A DNA stretch of 35,752 nucleotides, from contig CAMBLG010000020.1 of NCBI GenBank assembly GCA_945868435.1, forward strand, positions 1 through 35,752, read 5' to 3'. This DNA is from an uncultured Lachnospiraceae bacterium. GTDB lineage: Bacteria > Bacillota > Clostridia > Lachnospirales > Lachnospiraceae. The translations under genes were made by a program, and so were the position numbers. Every line of letters begins with the position of its first letter. The first letter of the stretch is position 1. Under the pieces are notes generated by a model. The model was not told the origin of the DNA, ran no database searches, and worked only from the letters and a program-made list of their open reading frames with translations. Shown here piece by piece: positions 14,510-23,312 of the stretch.

Positions 14510-16138
14510 ATGAAGAGATTGAAGACATTAGGCATTTTGGCAGGTGTAGGACTGTGCGCGGCAGTGGTGTTTGCCGGTGGATCAAAGGTTCGTGCGGCAG
14601 AAGATTCGGTGATTGCAGACGGTGTATTTATCGGGAATGTCGATGTGAGCGGAATGAATGAGGAGGAAGCGCATGCGGCAGTGGATTCGTATGTGGAGAG
14701 TCTTCTGGACACAACTTTTACACTGAGCGGAGAAAATGGTTCCATCGAGATGACTGCGGCAGATATGAAAGTTGCTGCAGATGCCGATACAGCGGTATCG
14801 ATGGCTATGAATGTTGGGCGTGCGGGAAGTCTCATCAACCGTTACAAGACGCTGGAGGATCTGAAGAGAGAGCCGCTGGTTCTGGATATGCATCTGTCTG
14901 TGGATAAGCAGGCAACGGCACAGAAGCTGTATGACAATTCTTCCAAGCTTAGTATAGAGGCGGTAGATAATTCTTTGGTCCGTGAGAATGGAGCATTTCG
15001 TTTTGTACCGGGAAAAGAAGGTATCGAAGTTGACATTGTACAGTCCGTGTATGCCATCAATGATTTCCTGGCAGCAGGCTGGGATGGAACCAATAACGAG
15101 ATTGCCCTTGTGAGCGAGATTGTGGAGCCGCGGGGAAGTGAAGAGGAACTGGCGCAGATTCAGGATCTGCTTGGCTCCTGCTCTACCGATTTCAGTACAT
15201 CAGGAGCTGGTCGTGCCAAGAATGTGAGCACCGGCTGTAGCAAGGTGAATGGAACCATCCTCTATCCGGGAGATGAATTCGAACTCAGTCCGACCATTCG
15301 TCCATTTACCAAGGAGAATGGCTATGAGCTGGCCGGCGCGTACGAGAACGGAACCGTTGTGGAGTCCTTCGGCGGCGGAATCTGTCAGGTTGCAACGACT
15401 TTGTATAATGCAGTGATCCGTGCGGAACTTGAAGTTACCATGCGTTATAACCACTCCATGCAGGTGTCTTACGTGAAGCCTTCCATGGATGCGGCAATTG
15501 CAGGGGACTACAAGGATCTTCACTTTAAGAATAACTATGACACCCCGATTTATATTGAGGGCTACTGCAGTGGTGGTATGATCTACTTCAATATCTATGG
15601 CAAGGAGACCAGACCTGCAAACCGTGAGGTTGTCTTCGAGAGCGAGGTCCTTTCCACTACCGATCCGGAGGTACAGTTCAATTTGGATGCCAGCCAACCG
15701 GTAGGCTACTGGAATGTGGAGCAGAGCGCCCATATCGGGTGTGTGGCTCAGCTTTGGAAGATCGTGAAAGTGGACGGCGTGGAACAGAGCCGTGAGATCT
15801 TTAACAAGAGTACGTATCAGTCCTCTCCGAAAATTATTACAGTCGGTACCAAGGGACTGAGCAAAGAGCAGCTGGCTACGCTGAACGCGGCAGTGGAGAC
15901 GAAGGATGAAGCTACCGTCAAGAGTGCAGTCGCGTCCCTGAAGGATAGCTCGGAAGAGGATCAGAAGGACGACGAACAGGACGATAATTCTGACGACAAG
16001 AAGGATGATCAGAAGGACGACACAGAGAAACCGTCGAAACCGGAAAAGCCGGATACGAAACCGGAAGATAATACGGATACGGACAATGGCGATAATGAAG
16101 GGGAAGGTGATTCGTCCGACTCCGGCGAAGAGAATTAA
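14510..16138 (+). CDS. Secreted VanW-domain protein with acidic tail
   Basis: This 542-aa exported protein has a signal peptide at residues 1-29 (basic start, hydrophobic LGILAGVGLCAAVVFA, cleavage near VRAAED). Residues about 35-200 carry two peptidoglycan-binding-4-like units (GVFIGNVDVSGMNEEEAHAA is the hallmark start). Residues about 205-350 are the VanW domain with FELSPTIRPFTKENGY, GGGICQVATTLYNAVIRA and LEVTMRYNHSM. A G5-like strand region follows. The last 65 residues are an Asp/Glu/Lys/Pro repeat tail (DDKKDDQKDDTEKPSKPEKP). No sortase motif is seen, so retention would be through the binding domains. Such proteins are common in Clostridia and thought to act in cell-wall remodelling; the vancomycin link in the name is historical. 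Confidence 0.92.
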   Translation: MKRLKTLGILAGVGLCAAVVFAGGSKVRAAEDSVIADGVFIGNVDVSGMNEEEAHAAVDSYVESLLDTTFTLSGENGSIEMTAADMKVAADADTAVSMAMNVGRAGSLINRYKTLEDLKREPLVLDMHLSVDKQATAQKLYDNSSKLSIEAVDNSLVRENGAFRFVPGKEGIEVDIVQSVYAINDFLAAGWDGTNNEIALVSEIVEPRGSEEELAQIQDLLGSCSTDFSTSGAGRAKNVSTGCSKVNGTILYPGDEFELSPTIRPFTKENGYELAGAYENGTVVESFGGGICQVATTLYNAVIRAELEVTMRYNHSMQVSYVKPSMDAAIAGDYKDLHFKNNYDTPIYIEGYCSGGMIYFNIYGKETRPANREVVFESEVLSTTDPEVQFNLDASQPVGYWNVEQSAHIGCVAQLWKIVKVDGVEQSREIFNKSTYQSSPKIITVGTKGLSKEQLATLNAAVETKDEATVKSAVASLKDSSEEDQKDDEQDDNSDDKKDDQKDDTEKPSKPEKPDTKPEDNTDTDNGDNEGEGDSSDSGEEN

Positions 16139-16151
16139 GGGGCTTTTTACA

Positions 16152-16182
16152 GGCTGTTTCATATGAGGAATATGGAACAGCC
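16152..16182 (+). terminator. Hairpin after VanW gene
   Basis: A 13-bp stem (16152-16164 with 16170-16182) has one T-G wobble and a 5-nt loop, starting 14 nt after the stop. The following sequence is only moderately T-rich. Confidence 0.65.
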
Positions 16183-16233
16183 TTATGGTCTATTTATAGA
16201 TAGTATCATTAACAGTATAGAAGGAATGGCAGA

Positions 16234-17238
16234 ATGAAGGCTGGAAAGCTATCTGAATCGGTACTGAAACGTTCCGTTTTACGACAACTTCATACCGTTC
16301 GTCCGGAGCTTGAGACGGGACCGGGAGTGGGGCAGGATTACAGCTCCATACGGCTTCCGGACGGAAAGAGCATGGTTCACGCAGTGAGCACCATGCCGCT
16401 CTCCGCCCCGGTCTCAGTGGAAGCTACGGTGTATAATGCGCTGAACAATCTGGTCTGCAGCGGGGCAGAGCCTGTGGGAATCCTTGTGAACCTGTTGCTT
16501 CCCACAGCATCCACAGAGCAGCAGCTCCGTGACATGATATGCGGGATAGATGTTCTGTGTGCAAAGGAGGATCTGGTGGTTCTCGGTGGACATACGGAAG
16601 TGGTGAGAGCGGTGACGGAGCCGGTTCTGACTGTGACGGCCGTGGGAAGCCTGGATCCTTCTGTCTGTGTCAATGTAAACCGGGTAAAGCCGGGGATGGA
16701 CATTCTGGTGACCAAGTGGGTAGGTCTTTTGGGAACTGCCTTATTGGCGGAGAACTATGAGGAAGAGCTTCTCACGCGATATGCGCAGCCGTTTATCACG
16801 CAGGCGAAGCGTTTCCGGGATTATATGTCTGTGCGTTCGGAGGCCGCAGTCGCCGTACAGTCTGGCGTTTGCGCCATGCATGACATTTCCGAGGGTGGCA
16901 TCTATGGTGCGCTCTGGGAGATGGGGCAGGGCTCCGGCGTCGGACTTGAAATTGATTTGAAACAGATACCAATCCGTCAGGAAACCATAGAAATCTGTGA
17001 GTTTTTCGATGTGAATCCATATAAGCTTCTGTCAACCGGAAGCCTTTTAATGGCGGCGGAGGATGGCAATGCGGTGGTGCGCGCAATCCGACAGGCGGGC
17101 GGAGAGGCTGCCGTGATCGGAAAGGCGACAGACAGTAACGACCGTGTGCTGCTCTGTGAGGATGAGCGGAGATTTTTGGAGACCACACAGACGGATGAAC
17201 TTTGGGAGTTCAATAAGAAGAAGGAGATTGCAAAATGA
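16234..17238 (+). CDS. AIR synthase-related protein (PurM/HypE fold)
   Basis: This 334-aa protein belongs to the PurM-like ATP-binding superfamily, which also includes HypE, ThiL and SelD. N-terminal domain: VEATVYNALNNLVCSGAEPVG (usual AVNDLAASGA-P region), then DLVVLGGHTEVV, the family G-G-H-T/S-E. C-terminal domain: HDISEGGIYGALWEM and LLSTGSLLMAA. It has no HypE C-terminal cysteine and is not a full-length PurM. The reaction is unknown; ATP-dependent activation of a small molecule is the family theme. It sits 4 nt overlapping ahead of the Lrp-family gene, so the product may be linked to amino-acid metabolism. Confidence 0.85.
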   Translation: MKAGKLSESVLKRSVLRQLHTVRPELETGPGVGQDYSSIRLPDGKSMVHAVSTMPLSAPVSVEATVYNALNNLVCSGAEPVGILVNLLLPTASTEQQLRDMICGIDVLCAKEDLVVLGGHTEVVRAVTEPVLTVTAVGSLDPSVCVNVNRVKPGMDILVTKWVGLLGTALLAENYEEELLTRYAQPFITQAKRFRDYMSVRSEAAVAVQSGVCAMHDISEGGIYGALWEMGQGSGVGLEIDLKQIPIRQETIEICEFFDVNPYKLLSTGSLLMAAEDGNAVVRAIRQAGGEAAVIGKATDSNDRVLLCEDERRFLETTQTDELWEFNKKKEIAK

Positions 17239-17714
17239 GAGAGAAAATTTTATCTTACATAGAGAAGAACAGCCGTGTAGATCTTGCGGATCTGGCGGTC
17301 ATGCTGGATATGGATGAGACTGTGATCATGAATGAGCTGGAGGCCATGGAGCATGAGGGTATCATCTGTGGGTATCATACGCTGATCAACTGGGATAAGG
17401 CCGGCGTGGAGAAGGTGACCGCATTGATCGAGGTGCGTGTAACTCCGCAGAGAGGCATGGGCTTTGACAAGGTGGCAGAGCGTATCTACAATTATCCGGA
17501 GGTAAATTCCGTATATCTGATTTCCGGCGGTTTTGATCTGATGGTGACGCTGGAGGGAAAGACACTCCGTGAGATTTCCCAGTTTGTATCTGACAAGCTT
17601 TCTGCGTTGGATCAGGTGCTCAGCACCAAGACCAATTTTATTTTGAAGAAGTATAAAGACCACGGAACAGTGATGGCTGCTCCGACCAAGGATGAAAGGA
17701 TTATGATGGCATAA
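17235..17714 (+). CDS. Lrp/AsnC family transcriptional regulator
   Basis: This 159-aa protein has an N-terminal winged helix (residues 1-55: ILSYIEKNSRVDLADLAVML). The AsnC/RAM ligand-binding domain follows (residues 65-145: VTALIEVRVTPQRGMGFDKVAERI, VNSVYLISGGFDLMVTLEGK). It starts in an ATGA overlap with the previous gene and ends in an overlap with the aminotransferase gene. This gives a three-gene translationally coupled block. Lrp proteins sense amino acids, so control of its own operon by an amino acid or keto acid is the natural guess. Confidence 0.93.
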   Translation: MREKILSYIEKNSRVDLADLAVMLDMDETVIMNELEAMEHEGIICGYHTLINWDKAGVEKVTALIEVRVTPQRGMGFDKVAERIYNYPEVNSVYLISGGFDLMVTLEGKTLREISQFVSDKLSALDQVLSTKTNFILKKYKDHGTVMAAPTKDERIMMA

Positions 17715-18886
17715 TGAGAGACCCGTTATCAAAAACAATTACAACGATTAAGCCGTCGGGTATCCGCAAATTCTTCGATATCGTCAGCGAGATGGACGAT
17801 GCGATCTCCCTTGGTGTGGGCGAGCCGGATTTCGATACCCCTTGGCATATAAGAGATGAGGGAATTTATTCCCTGGAGAAAGGAAGAACCTTTTATACCT
17901 CCAATGCAGGTTTGAAGGAACTTCGCGTCGAGATTGCCAATTATCTCGACAGAAGATTCGGACTGAATTATCATCCGGAGCAGGAAATGTTAATTACCGT
18001 CGGTGGCAGCGAGGCGATTGATATTGCCATGCGTGCCATGTTGGACCCCGGTGACGAGGTGCTGATTCCGCAACCCAGCTATGTATCCTATGTACCGTGT
18101 GCGGTGCTGGCCAACGGCGTGCCGGTCATTATTGAACTGAAGGCGGAGAATGAGTTTAGACTGACAGCGGAGGAACTGGAGGCCGCAATTACGCCGAAGA
18201 CCAAGCTTTTGGTGCTTCCGTTCCCGAACAATCCAACCGGTTCCGTGATGGAGCGGAAGGATTTGGAGGCCATTGCAAAGGTAATTGAAAAATACGATCT
18301 GTATGTGCTGAGCGATGAGATCTATGCAGAGCTTACCTATCTGGAAAAGCATGTGTCCATTGCGTCCCTTCCGGGAATGAAGGAGCGCACCATTTTGATT
18401 AGCGGATTTTCCAAGTCCCATGCCATGACCGGCTGGAGACTCGGTTACGCCTGCGGACCTGCGGTGATCATCAAGCAGATGCTCAAGATTCATCAGTTTG
18501 CCATTATGTGTGCGCCTACCACCAGCCAGTATGCGGCAGTGGAGGCCATGAAGAATGGTGATGCAGACGTGGCAATGATGCGGGAGGAATACAACGGCAG
18601 ACGCCGCTATCTCATGAAGCGTTTCAAGGACATGGGATTGGAATGCTTTGAACCCTTCGGCGCGTTTTACGCATTCCCCTGCATTAAGGAATTCGGCATG
18701 ACCTCGGACGAGTTTGCAACGAGGCTTCTGAACGCGAAGAAGGTTGCGGTGGTTCCGGGTGCTGCGTTCGGAGATTGCGGCGAGGGCTTCCTTCGTATCT
18801 CCTATGCGTATTCTCTGGATGATTTAAAAGAGGCGCTGGACCGTGTGGAGGAATTCATCACGGAACTTAGAGCGGAGCAATCATAA
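17714..18886 (+). CDS. PLP-dependent class I/II aminotransferase
   Basis: This 390-aa fold-type I aminotransferase is of the AspC/PatA group. The PLP lysine is in SGFSKSHAMTGWRLGYA. The PLP phosphate and ring contacts are in FPNNPTGSVM and VLSDEIYAELTY, and the substrate-carboxylate Arg in FLRISYAYS. The N-terminal ISLGVGEPDFDTPWHI is typical. Length is full. It probably transaminates aspartate or an aromatic amino acid with 2-oxoglutarate; the exact donor is unresolved. Its start codon overlaps the Lrp gene's stop, and an Lrp regulator before an aminotransferase is a common arrangement in Clostridia. Confidence 0.93.
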   Translation: MRDPLSKTITTIKPSGIRKFFDIVSEMDDAISLGVGEPDFDTPWHIRDEGIYSLEKGRTFYTSNAGLKELRVEIANYLDRRFGLNYHPEQEMLITVGGSEAIDIAMRAMLDPGDEVLIPQPSYVSYVPCAVLANGVPVIIELKAENEFRLTAEELEAAITPKTKLLVLPFPNNPTGSVMERKDLEAIAKVIEKYDLYVLSDEIYAELTYLEKHVSIASLPGMKERTILISGFSKSHAMTGWRLGYACGPAVIIKQMLKIHQFAIMCAPTTSQYAAVEAMKNGDADVAMMREEYNGRRRYLMKRFKDMGLECFEPFGAFYAFPCIKEFGMTSDEFATRLLNAKKVAVVPGAAFGDCGEGFLRISYAYSLDDLKEALDRVEEFITELRAEQS

Positions 18887-18899
18887 GAGGCAGAGAACG

Positions 18900-19403
18900 A
18901 TGGCGAAGCTGAATATTGTATTATATGAGCCGGAGATTCCGGCGAATACGGGCAATATCGGGCGCACCTGTGTCGCAACGGACACACGGCTGCACCTGAT
19001 CGAGCCCCTTGGTTTCTCGTTGGCAGAGAAACAGTTGAAGCGGGCCGGAATGGACTACTGGAAGGATCTGGATGTCACGACTTATGTGAACTGGCAGGAC
19101 TTCTGTGACAGGAATCCGGGCGCAAAGATTTATTACGCAACAACGAAAGGACGTCACGTCTATTCGGATGTAAGCTATGAGCCGGACTGTTATATCATGT
19201 TTGGCAAGGAGAGCGCCGGCATTCCGGAGGAGATTCTGAAAGAGAATCCGGATACCTGTGTTCGCATTCCGATGATGGGAGAGACAAGATCGCTCAATCT
19301 GTCCAATTCGGTGGCAATTGTGCTGTATGAGGCATTGCGGCAGAATAAGTTTGACCATATGAAGCTGGAGGGACAGCTTCACAGACTGAGCTGGGATGAG
19401 TAA
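18900..19403 (+). CDS. trmL: tRNA (cytidine(34)-2-prime-O)-methyltransferase
   Basis: This 167-aa SPOUT enzyme methylates the wobble nucleotide ribose of leucine tRNAs using S-adenosylmethionine. I chose ATG 18900 (MAKLNIVLYEPEIPANTGNI), with AGAGG upstream; the longer frame from 18843 overlaps the aminotransferase coding end. Motifs: PEIPANTGNIGRTC near the N-terminus, MFGKESAGIPEE in the knot and IPMMGETRSLNLSNSVAIVLYEALRQ at the end. Length of about 155-170 aa is normal for TrmL. It lies 13 nt after the aminotransferase gene and overlaps the following ecfA1 frame. Confidence 0.94.
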   Translation: MAKLNIVLYEPEIPANTGNIGRTCVATDTRLHLIEPLGFSLAEKQLKRAGMDYWKDLDVTTYVNWQDFCDRNPGAKIYYATTKGRHVYSDVSYEPDCYIMFGKESAGIPEEILKENPDTCVRIPMMGETRSLNLSNSVAIVLYEALRQNKFDHMKLEGQLHRLSWDE

Positions 19404-19413
19404 GGATATTGAG

Positions 19414-20265
19414 ATGGGAATTATTAAAGCAGACAAATTAGTCCACGAGTTTATCCGCAGGGATGAAGAGGGCAATGTAGAATCAATCACAACGGCACTG
19501 GATCAGGTAGATCTGGATGTGAAGGAGGGGCAGTTTATTGCCATCCTCGGACACAACGGTTCCGGCAAATCCACGCTGGCGAAGCACATTAATGCACTGC
19601 TGAGCCCCACAGAGGGAAGTTTGTGGGTGGATGGAATGGATGTGCAGGAGGAAGAGAATGTCATTCCTGTCCGGAGAACGGCGGGAATGGTGTTCCAGAA
19701 TCCGGACAACCAGATCATTGCAAGCGTTGTGGAGGAGGATGTGGGCTTTGGACCGGAGAACATCGGGGTGCCTACGGATGAGATCTGGGAGCGTGTTGCC
19801 CACAGTCTGGCGGCAGTCGGCATGACCAAGTATCGCAAGCATTCGCCCAACAAGCTGTCCGGTGGACAGAAGCAGCGCGTGGCGATCGCCGGTGTGGTGG
19901 CAATGGAGCCCAAGTGCATCGTGTTTGATGAGCCAACCGCGATGTTGGATCCCAACGGGCGTAAGGAAGTGATTTCGACCGCGCATGAGTTGAACAGGAA
20001 AAAAGGCGTTACAATTCTTCTGATCACTCATTACATGGAGGAAGTCGTGGATGCCGATTACATCTACGTGATGGAAAAGGGACAGATTGTCATGCAGGGC
20101 ACGCCGCGGGAAATCTTTTCCCGGGTGGAGGAACTGAAGGAGCACCGACTGGATGTGCCGCAGGTAACTTTGGTGGCGGACGAACTGCGCAAGACAGGGC
20201 TGGATATTCCGGCAGGAATTCTGACAAGAGAAGAACTGGTAGATGCAATCATGCGTTTGCGTTAG
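19414..20265 (+). CDS. ecfA1: ECF transporter ATPase EcfA1
   Basis: This is one of the two ATPases of the energy-coupling factor module, which powers uptake of vitamins or metals by exchangeable S-components. It has Walker A GHNGSGKSTLAKH, signature LSGGQKQRVAIAG, Walker B CIVFDEPTAMLDP and the switch His in LLITHYMEE. The start at 19414 (MGIIKADKL) has AAGGA at 8-9 nt; ATG 19396 is also in frame but has only GGG close upstream and overlaps trmL. About 283 aa. It is followed directly by ecfA2, ecfT and truA, the conserved Firmicutes order. Confidence 0.95.
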   Translation: MGIIKADKLVHEFIRRDEEGNVESITTALDQVDLDVKEGQFIAILGHNGSGKSTLAKHINALLSPTEGSLWVDGMDVQEEENVIPVRRTAGMVFQNPDNQIIASVVEEDVGFGPENIGVPTDEIWERVAHSLAAVGMTKYRKHSPNKLSGGQKQRVAIAGVVAMEPKCIVFDEPTAMLDPNGRKEVISTAHELNRKKGVTILLITHYMEEVVDADYIYVMEKGQIVMQGTPREIFSRVEELKEHRLDVPQVTLVADELRKTGLDIPAGILTREELVDAIMRLR

Positions 20266-20283
20266 AAAGGATAGGGAATTGAG

Positions 20284-21129
20284 ATGTCTATTATCTTAGA
20301 CAAGGTAAACTACTGCTACAGTGAGGGAACGGCATATCAGATTCAGGCGCTCAAGGATATCAACCTCGAGATTCTTGACGGGCAGTTTATCGGAATTATC
20401 GGACATACAGGCTCCGGCAAGTCGACATTGACCCAGCTCTTGAACGGACTTCTGAAGGCCACCTCCGGCAATATATATGTGGATGGCAAGGATATCTACG
20501 ATGAGGACTACAATATGCGGGATCTGCGCAATAAGGTGGGACTTGTATTCCAGTATCCGGACCATCAGTTGTTCGAGACCACCAATTTCGAGGATGTGTG
20601 CTTCGGACCGAAGAATCAGGGATTGGATCGCAAGGAGATAGAACTCAGGGCTTTTGAGGCGCTCCGCAATGTCGGCTTTCCGGAGGAGTTGTATTACCAG
20701 CCGCCTTTTGACCTGTCCGGTGGGCAGAAGCGCCGTGTGGCGATTGCAGGGGTACTGGCCATGAAGCCGGATGTGTTGATCCTGGATGAGCCAACGGCAG
20801 GACTGGACCCGGCGGGACGGGATGAAATTCTCGGTCTCGTCGCCCGTATGCATAAGGAACTGGGCATTACTATCATCCTGGTGTCTCACAGTATGGAGGA
20901 TGTAGCCAAATATGTGGACCGTCTGATCGTGATGAATCAGGGAGAGGTTATGTACGATGGTGCGCCGAAGGAAGTGTTCCCCCATTACAAGGAACTTGAA
21001 GCCGTGGGACTTGCAGCTCCGCAGGTGACATACTTAATGCACGAATTGAAAGAAAAAGGATTGGACGTCAATGTGAATGCCACGACCGTGAAAGAAGCGG
21101 CGGAGGACATCTTGCATGCATTACAATAA
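20284..21129 (+). CDS. ecfA2: ECF transporter ATPase EcfA2
   Basis: This 281-aa protein is the second ATPase of the ECF module. It has Walker A GHTGSGKSTLTQL, signature LSGGQKRRVAIAG, Walker B VLILDEPTAGLDP and the switch His in ILVSHSMED. EcfA1 and EcfA2 form a heterodimer that docks on the coupling helices of EcfT at the inner membrane. AAAGGATAG lies before the ATG and the gap to ecfA1 is 18 nt. Intact. Confidence 0.96.
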   Translation: MSIILDKVNYCYSEGTAYQIQALKDINLEILDGQFIGIIGHTGSGKSTLTQLLNGLLKATSGNIYVDGKDIYDEDYNMRDLRNKVGLVFQYPDHQLFETTNFEDVCFGPKNQGLDRKEIELRAFEALRNVGFPEELYYQPPFDLSGGQKRRVAIAGVLAMKPDVLILDEPTAGLDPAGRDEILGLVARMHKELGITIILVSHSMEDVAKYVDRLIVMNQGEVMYDGAPKEVFPHYKELEAVGLAAPQVTYLMHELKEKGLDVNVNATTVKEAAEDILHALQ

Positions 21130-21140
21130 AGAGGTAAATT

Positions 21141-21956
21141 ATGATTCGAGACATTACAATAGGCCAGTATTATCCGGCAGAATCTGCCATTCATAAACTG
21201 GACCCGAGAGTAAAGCTTTTTTCAACATTGATTTATATCATCGCCCTGTTCTGCTTTCGCGGAATAGCGGGCTTTGTAATCATTACCGCAGCTCTTGCAG
21301 CAGTGATCAAGATTTCTAAGGTACCCTTCAAATTCATGGTAAAGGGACTGAAAGCGATTGTGATACTGCTTCTCATTACAGGTGTTTTTAACCTGTTGTT
21401 TACGCCGGGAGATATTACGATTTGGAGCTGGGGACCATTCAAACTGACGGATGCCGGTATCAGCAACGCCATTCTTATGGTGCTCCGACTGATCTATCTG
21501 ATTCTCGGCACATCACTGATGACTCTGACAACTACGCCGAACCAGTTGACGGACGGACTGGAAAAAGTCTTAGGCCCCTTGAATAAGATTCACGTGCCGG
21601 TGCACGCTATTGCCATGATGATGTCTATTGCATTGCGTTTTATCCCGATTCTCATCGAGGAGACGGACAAGATCATGAAGGCGCAGATGGCCCGCGGTGC
21701 GGATTTTGAGAATGGTAATCTGATTCAGAAGGCCAGGAATATGATTCCGCTTCTGATTCCGCTTTTCGTCTCTGCCTTCCGCAGGGCGGATGATCTGGCC
21801 ATGGCCATGGAGGCCCGCTGTTACAGTGGCGGGGAGGGCAGAACCAAGATGAAGCCTTTGACCTATGATAAGAAGGATTATATTGCTTATATATTGGATT
21901 CGGTATTTATTGTGCTTGTGGTGGCGGCCCGGGTATTCGTGCCATTTCCTATGTAA
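21141..21956 (+). CDS. ecfT: ECF transporter transmembrane protein EcfT
   Basis: This 271-aa integral membrane scaffold of the ECF module has about six hydrophobic spans: VKLFSTLIYIIALFCF, GFVIITAALAAVI, AIVILLLITGVFNLLF, LMVLRLIYLILGTSLM, a central span and VFIVLVVAARVFV. The ATPase-coupling helix motif A-R-G is present in MKAQMARGADFENG, and a second one lies near AMEARCYSGGEGR. AGAGGTAA precedes the ATG. No S-component gene is next to it, so this is the stand-alone (group II) ECF type that serves several substrates. Confidence 0.95.
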   Translation: MIRDITIGQYYPAESAIHKLDPRVKLFSTLIYIIALFCFRGIAGFVIITAALAAVIKISKVPFKFMVKGLKAIVILLLITGVFNLLFTPGDITIWSWGPFKLTDAGISNAILMVLRLIYLILGTSLMTLTTTPNQLTDGLEKVLGPLNKIHVPVHAIAMMMSIALRFIPILIEETDKIMKAQMARGADFENGNLIQKARNMIPLLIPLFVSAFRRADDLAMAMEARCYSGGEGRTKMKPLTYDKKDYIAYILDSVFIVLVVAARVFVPFPM

Positions 21957-22017
21957 TAGAACAATAGAACAGGCCCCATTTACGGGAGCCATCCCTGTGA
22001 CGCAATAAGGAGATTAC

Positions 22018-22761
22018 ATGCGTGTAAAATTGATCGTTGCCTACGATGGCACAAACTATAGCGGTTGGCAGATTCAGCCCAACGGTGTCACCATTGAGCA
22101 GAAGTTAAACGAGGCCCTGAGCGATCTGCTGGGGGAGGATATCAAAGTGACCGGCGCGAGCCGCACCGATGCCGGCGTGCATTCGCTGGGAAATGTCTGT
22201 ATGTTTGATACAGACACGCGCATGCCGGCGGAGAAGATCAGTTACGCACTGAACCAGAGGCTGCCGGAGGACATTGTCGTGCAGGATTCCTGTGAGGTGG
22301 ATGAGAGCTTTCATCCGCGTTTTTCCAAGAGCCGTAAGACCTATGAATACCGGATACTGAATCGGAAATTCCGTATGCCAACCAGAAGATTGGACACCTA
22401 TTTCTATTATTATCCGCTGGATGTGGTGCGCATGCAGGAAGCAGCTTCATATTTGATCGGGGAGCATGATTTTAAGAGTTTCTGTGCGGTGAATGCGCAG
22501 TCCAAGACCAGCGTGCGCACGATTTTCGACTGCACAGTGACGAAGATGGATGATATCATCACCATCCGCGTGACCGGCAATGGATTTCTTTACAATATGG
22601 TAAGAATTATTGCGGGGACGCTGATCAAAGTAGGGGCGGGGGAACTTGCTCCTGCAGATATGCAGCAGATTCTGGAGGCTTGTGACCGCAGCGCGGCGGG
22701 CCCAACCGCTCCGGCACATGGTCTGACGATGATCGGGCTGGAGTATGAAGCGTGTCCGTAA
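22018..22761 (+). CDS. truA: tRNA pseudouridine(38-40) synthase TruA
   Basis: This 247-aa enzyme isomerises uridines 38-40 in the anticodon arm of tRNAs. The catalytic Asp is in GASRTDAGVHSLGNV. Other blocks are YDGTNYSGWQIQPN at the N-terminus, FHPRFSKSRKTYEYRI and GNGFLYNMVRIIAGTLIKVG. Full length. AAGGAG lies 7 nt before the ATG. It is last of the ecf-truA cluster. In many Firmicutes rplM and rpsI come next, but here they do not, and the accessory region begins after its terminator. Confidence 0.96.
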   Translation: MRVKLIVAYDGTNYSGWQIQPNGVTIEQKLNEALSDLLGEDIKVTGASRTDAGVHSLGNVCMFDTDTRMPAEKISYALNQRLPEDIVVQDSCEVDESFHPRFSKSRKTYEYRILNRKFRMPTRRLDTYFYYYPLDVVRMQEAASYLIGEHDFKSFCAVNAQSKTSVRTIFDCTVTKMDDIITIRVTGNGFLYNMVRIIAGTLIKVGAGELAPADMQQILEACDRSAAGPTAPAHGLTMIGLEYEACP

Positions 22762-22799
22762 AAGAATAACGGAACTTAAGGGGGAAAGCCGCTTGAAAC

Positions 22800-22830
22800 A
22801 AATGGTGGGCAATTTTGCCCACCATTTCTT
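22800..22830 (+). terminator. Terminator at end of truA
   Basis: A perfect 11-bp stem AAATGGTGGGC/GCCCACCATTT has a 6-nt loop and is followed by CTTG. It is a strong stem with a modest T tract. It also contains the GTGGGC-6-GCCCAC core seen again at 27137-27154. Confidence 0.75.
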
Positions 22831-22840
22831 GTAATTAGTC

Positions 22841-22849
22841 TGCTATAAT
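22841..22849 (+). promoter_or_regulatory. Extended -10 promoter of the HTH-kinase operon
   Basis: TGC-TATAAT lies 44 nt before the chosen ATG at 22893. The ATG formally present at 22848 lies within the promoter itself and cannot be the start. Confidence 0.6.
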
Positions 22850-22892
22850 GAATATGGAGTATTTTGTCATTGAGATACATAGGGGACCGGTT

Positions 22893-23312
22893 ATGAGATC
22901 TACAAGAGAGCTTTTTACCAATATAAGACGTATGTCATCACCAAAGGAACTGGAAAAGGATGACTTTGATGAGATGGGTTTTCCGACATATCTGAAAGCG
23001 GTTATGAATGAGCGGGGCATAAGGCCTAGTGACCTCATTGTGCAGATGAATATGGAGAAATCCTATTTCTATCAGATTTTAAAAGGCAGACGTGCCCCCG
23101 GGCGTGATTTCCTCATACATCTGTCTTTTTTGCTGAAACTGAATCTGGATGAAACACAACGCCTGCTCAAGATTGCCAAGCGTCAGCCGCTCTACCCGCG
23201 GAGTAAAAAGGATGCGGCTGTCATTTATGCGATTACACACAAGATGAATTATGAAAAGTATGAAGCACTGATAGATTCTCTGGAGGGGGAACATGATCGA
23301 GAAGGAGATTGA
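22893..23312 (+). CDS. Helix-turn-helix protein coupled to kinase
   Basis: This 139-aa protein starts at ATG 22893 behind AGGGGA. The central section (about residues 30-95) is XRE/Cro-like: FPTYLKAVMNERGIRPSDLI, then MNMEKSYFYQILKGRRAPGRD as recognition helix region, then LIHLSFLLKLNLDETQRLL. The C-terminal 40 residues are helical (HKMNYEKYEALIDSL). Its last 20 nt overlap the kinase gene, so the two proteins are likely made in fixed ratio and act together. It may be a DNA-binding target of the kinase or an adaptor; phosphorylatable Ser/Thr near the N-terminus (RSTRELFTNIRRMSS) are suggestive only. Confidence 0.85.
   Translation: MRSTRELFTNIRRMSSPKELEKDDFDEMGFPTYLKAVMNERGIRPSDLIVQMNMEKSYFYQILKGRRAPGRDFLIHLSFLLKLNLDETQRLLKIAKRQPLYPRSKKDAAVIYAITHKMNYEKYEALIDSLEGEHDREGD

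Noticed and set aside
22848..22892. Upstream start for the HTH protein
   Set aside because: The ATG lies at the -10 box of the promoter and has no ribosome site.
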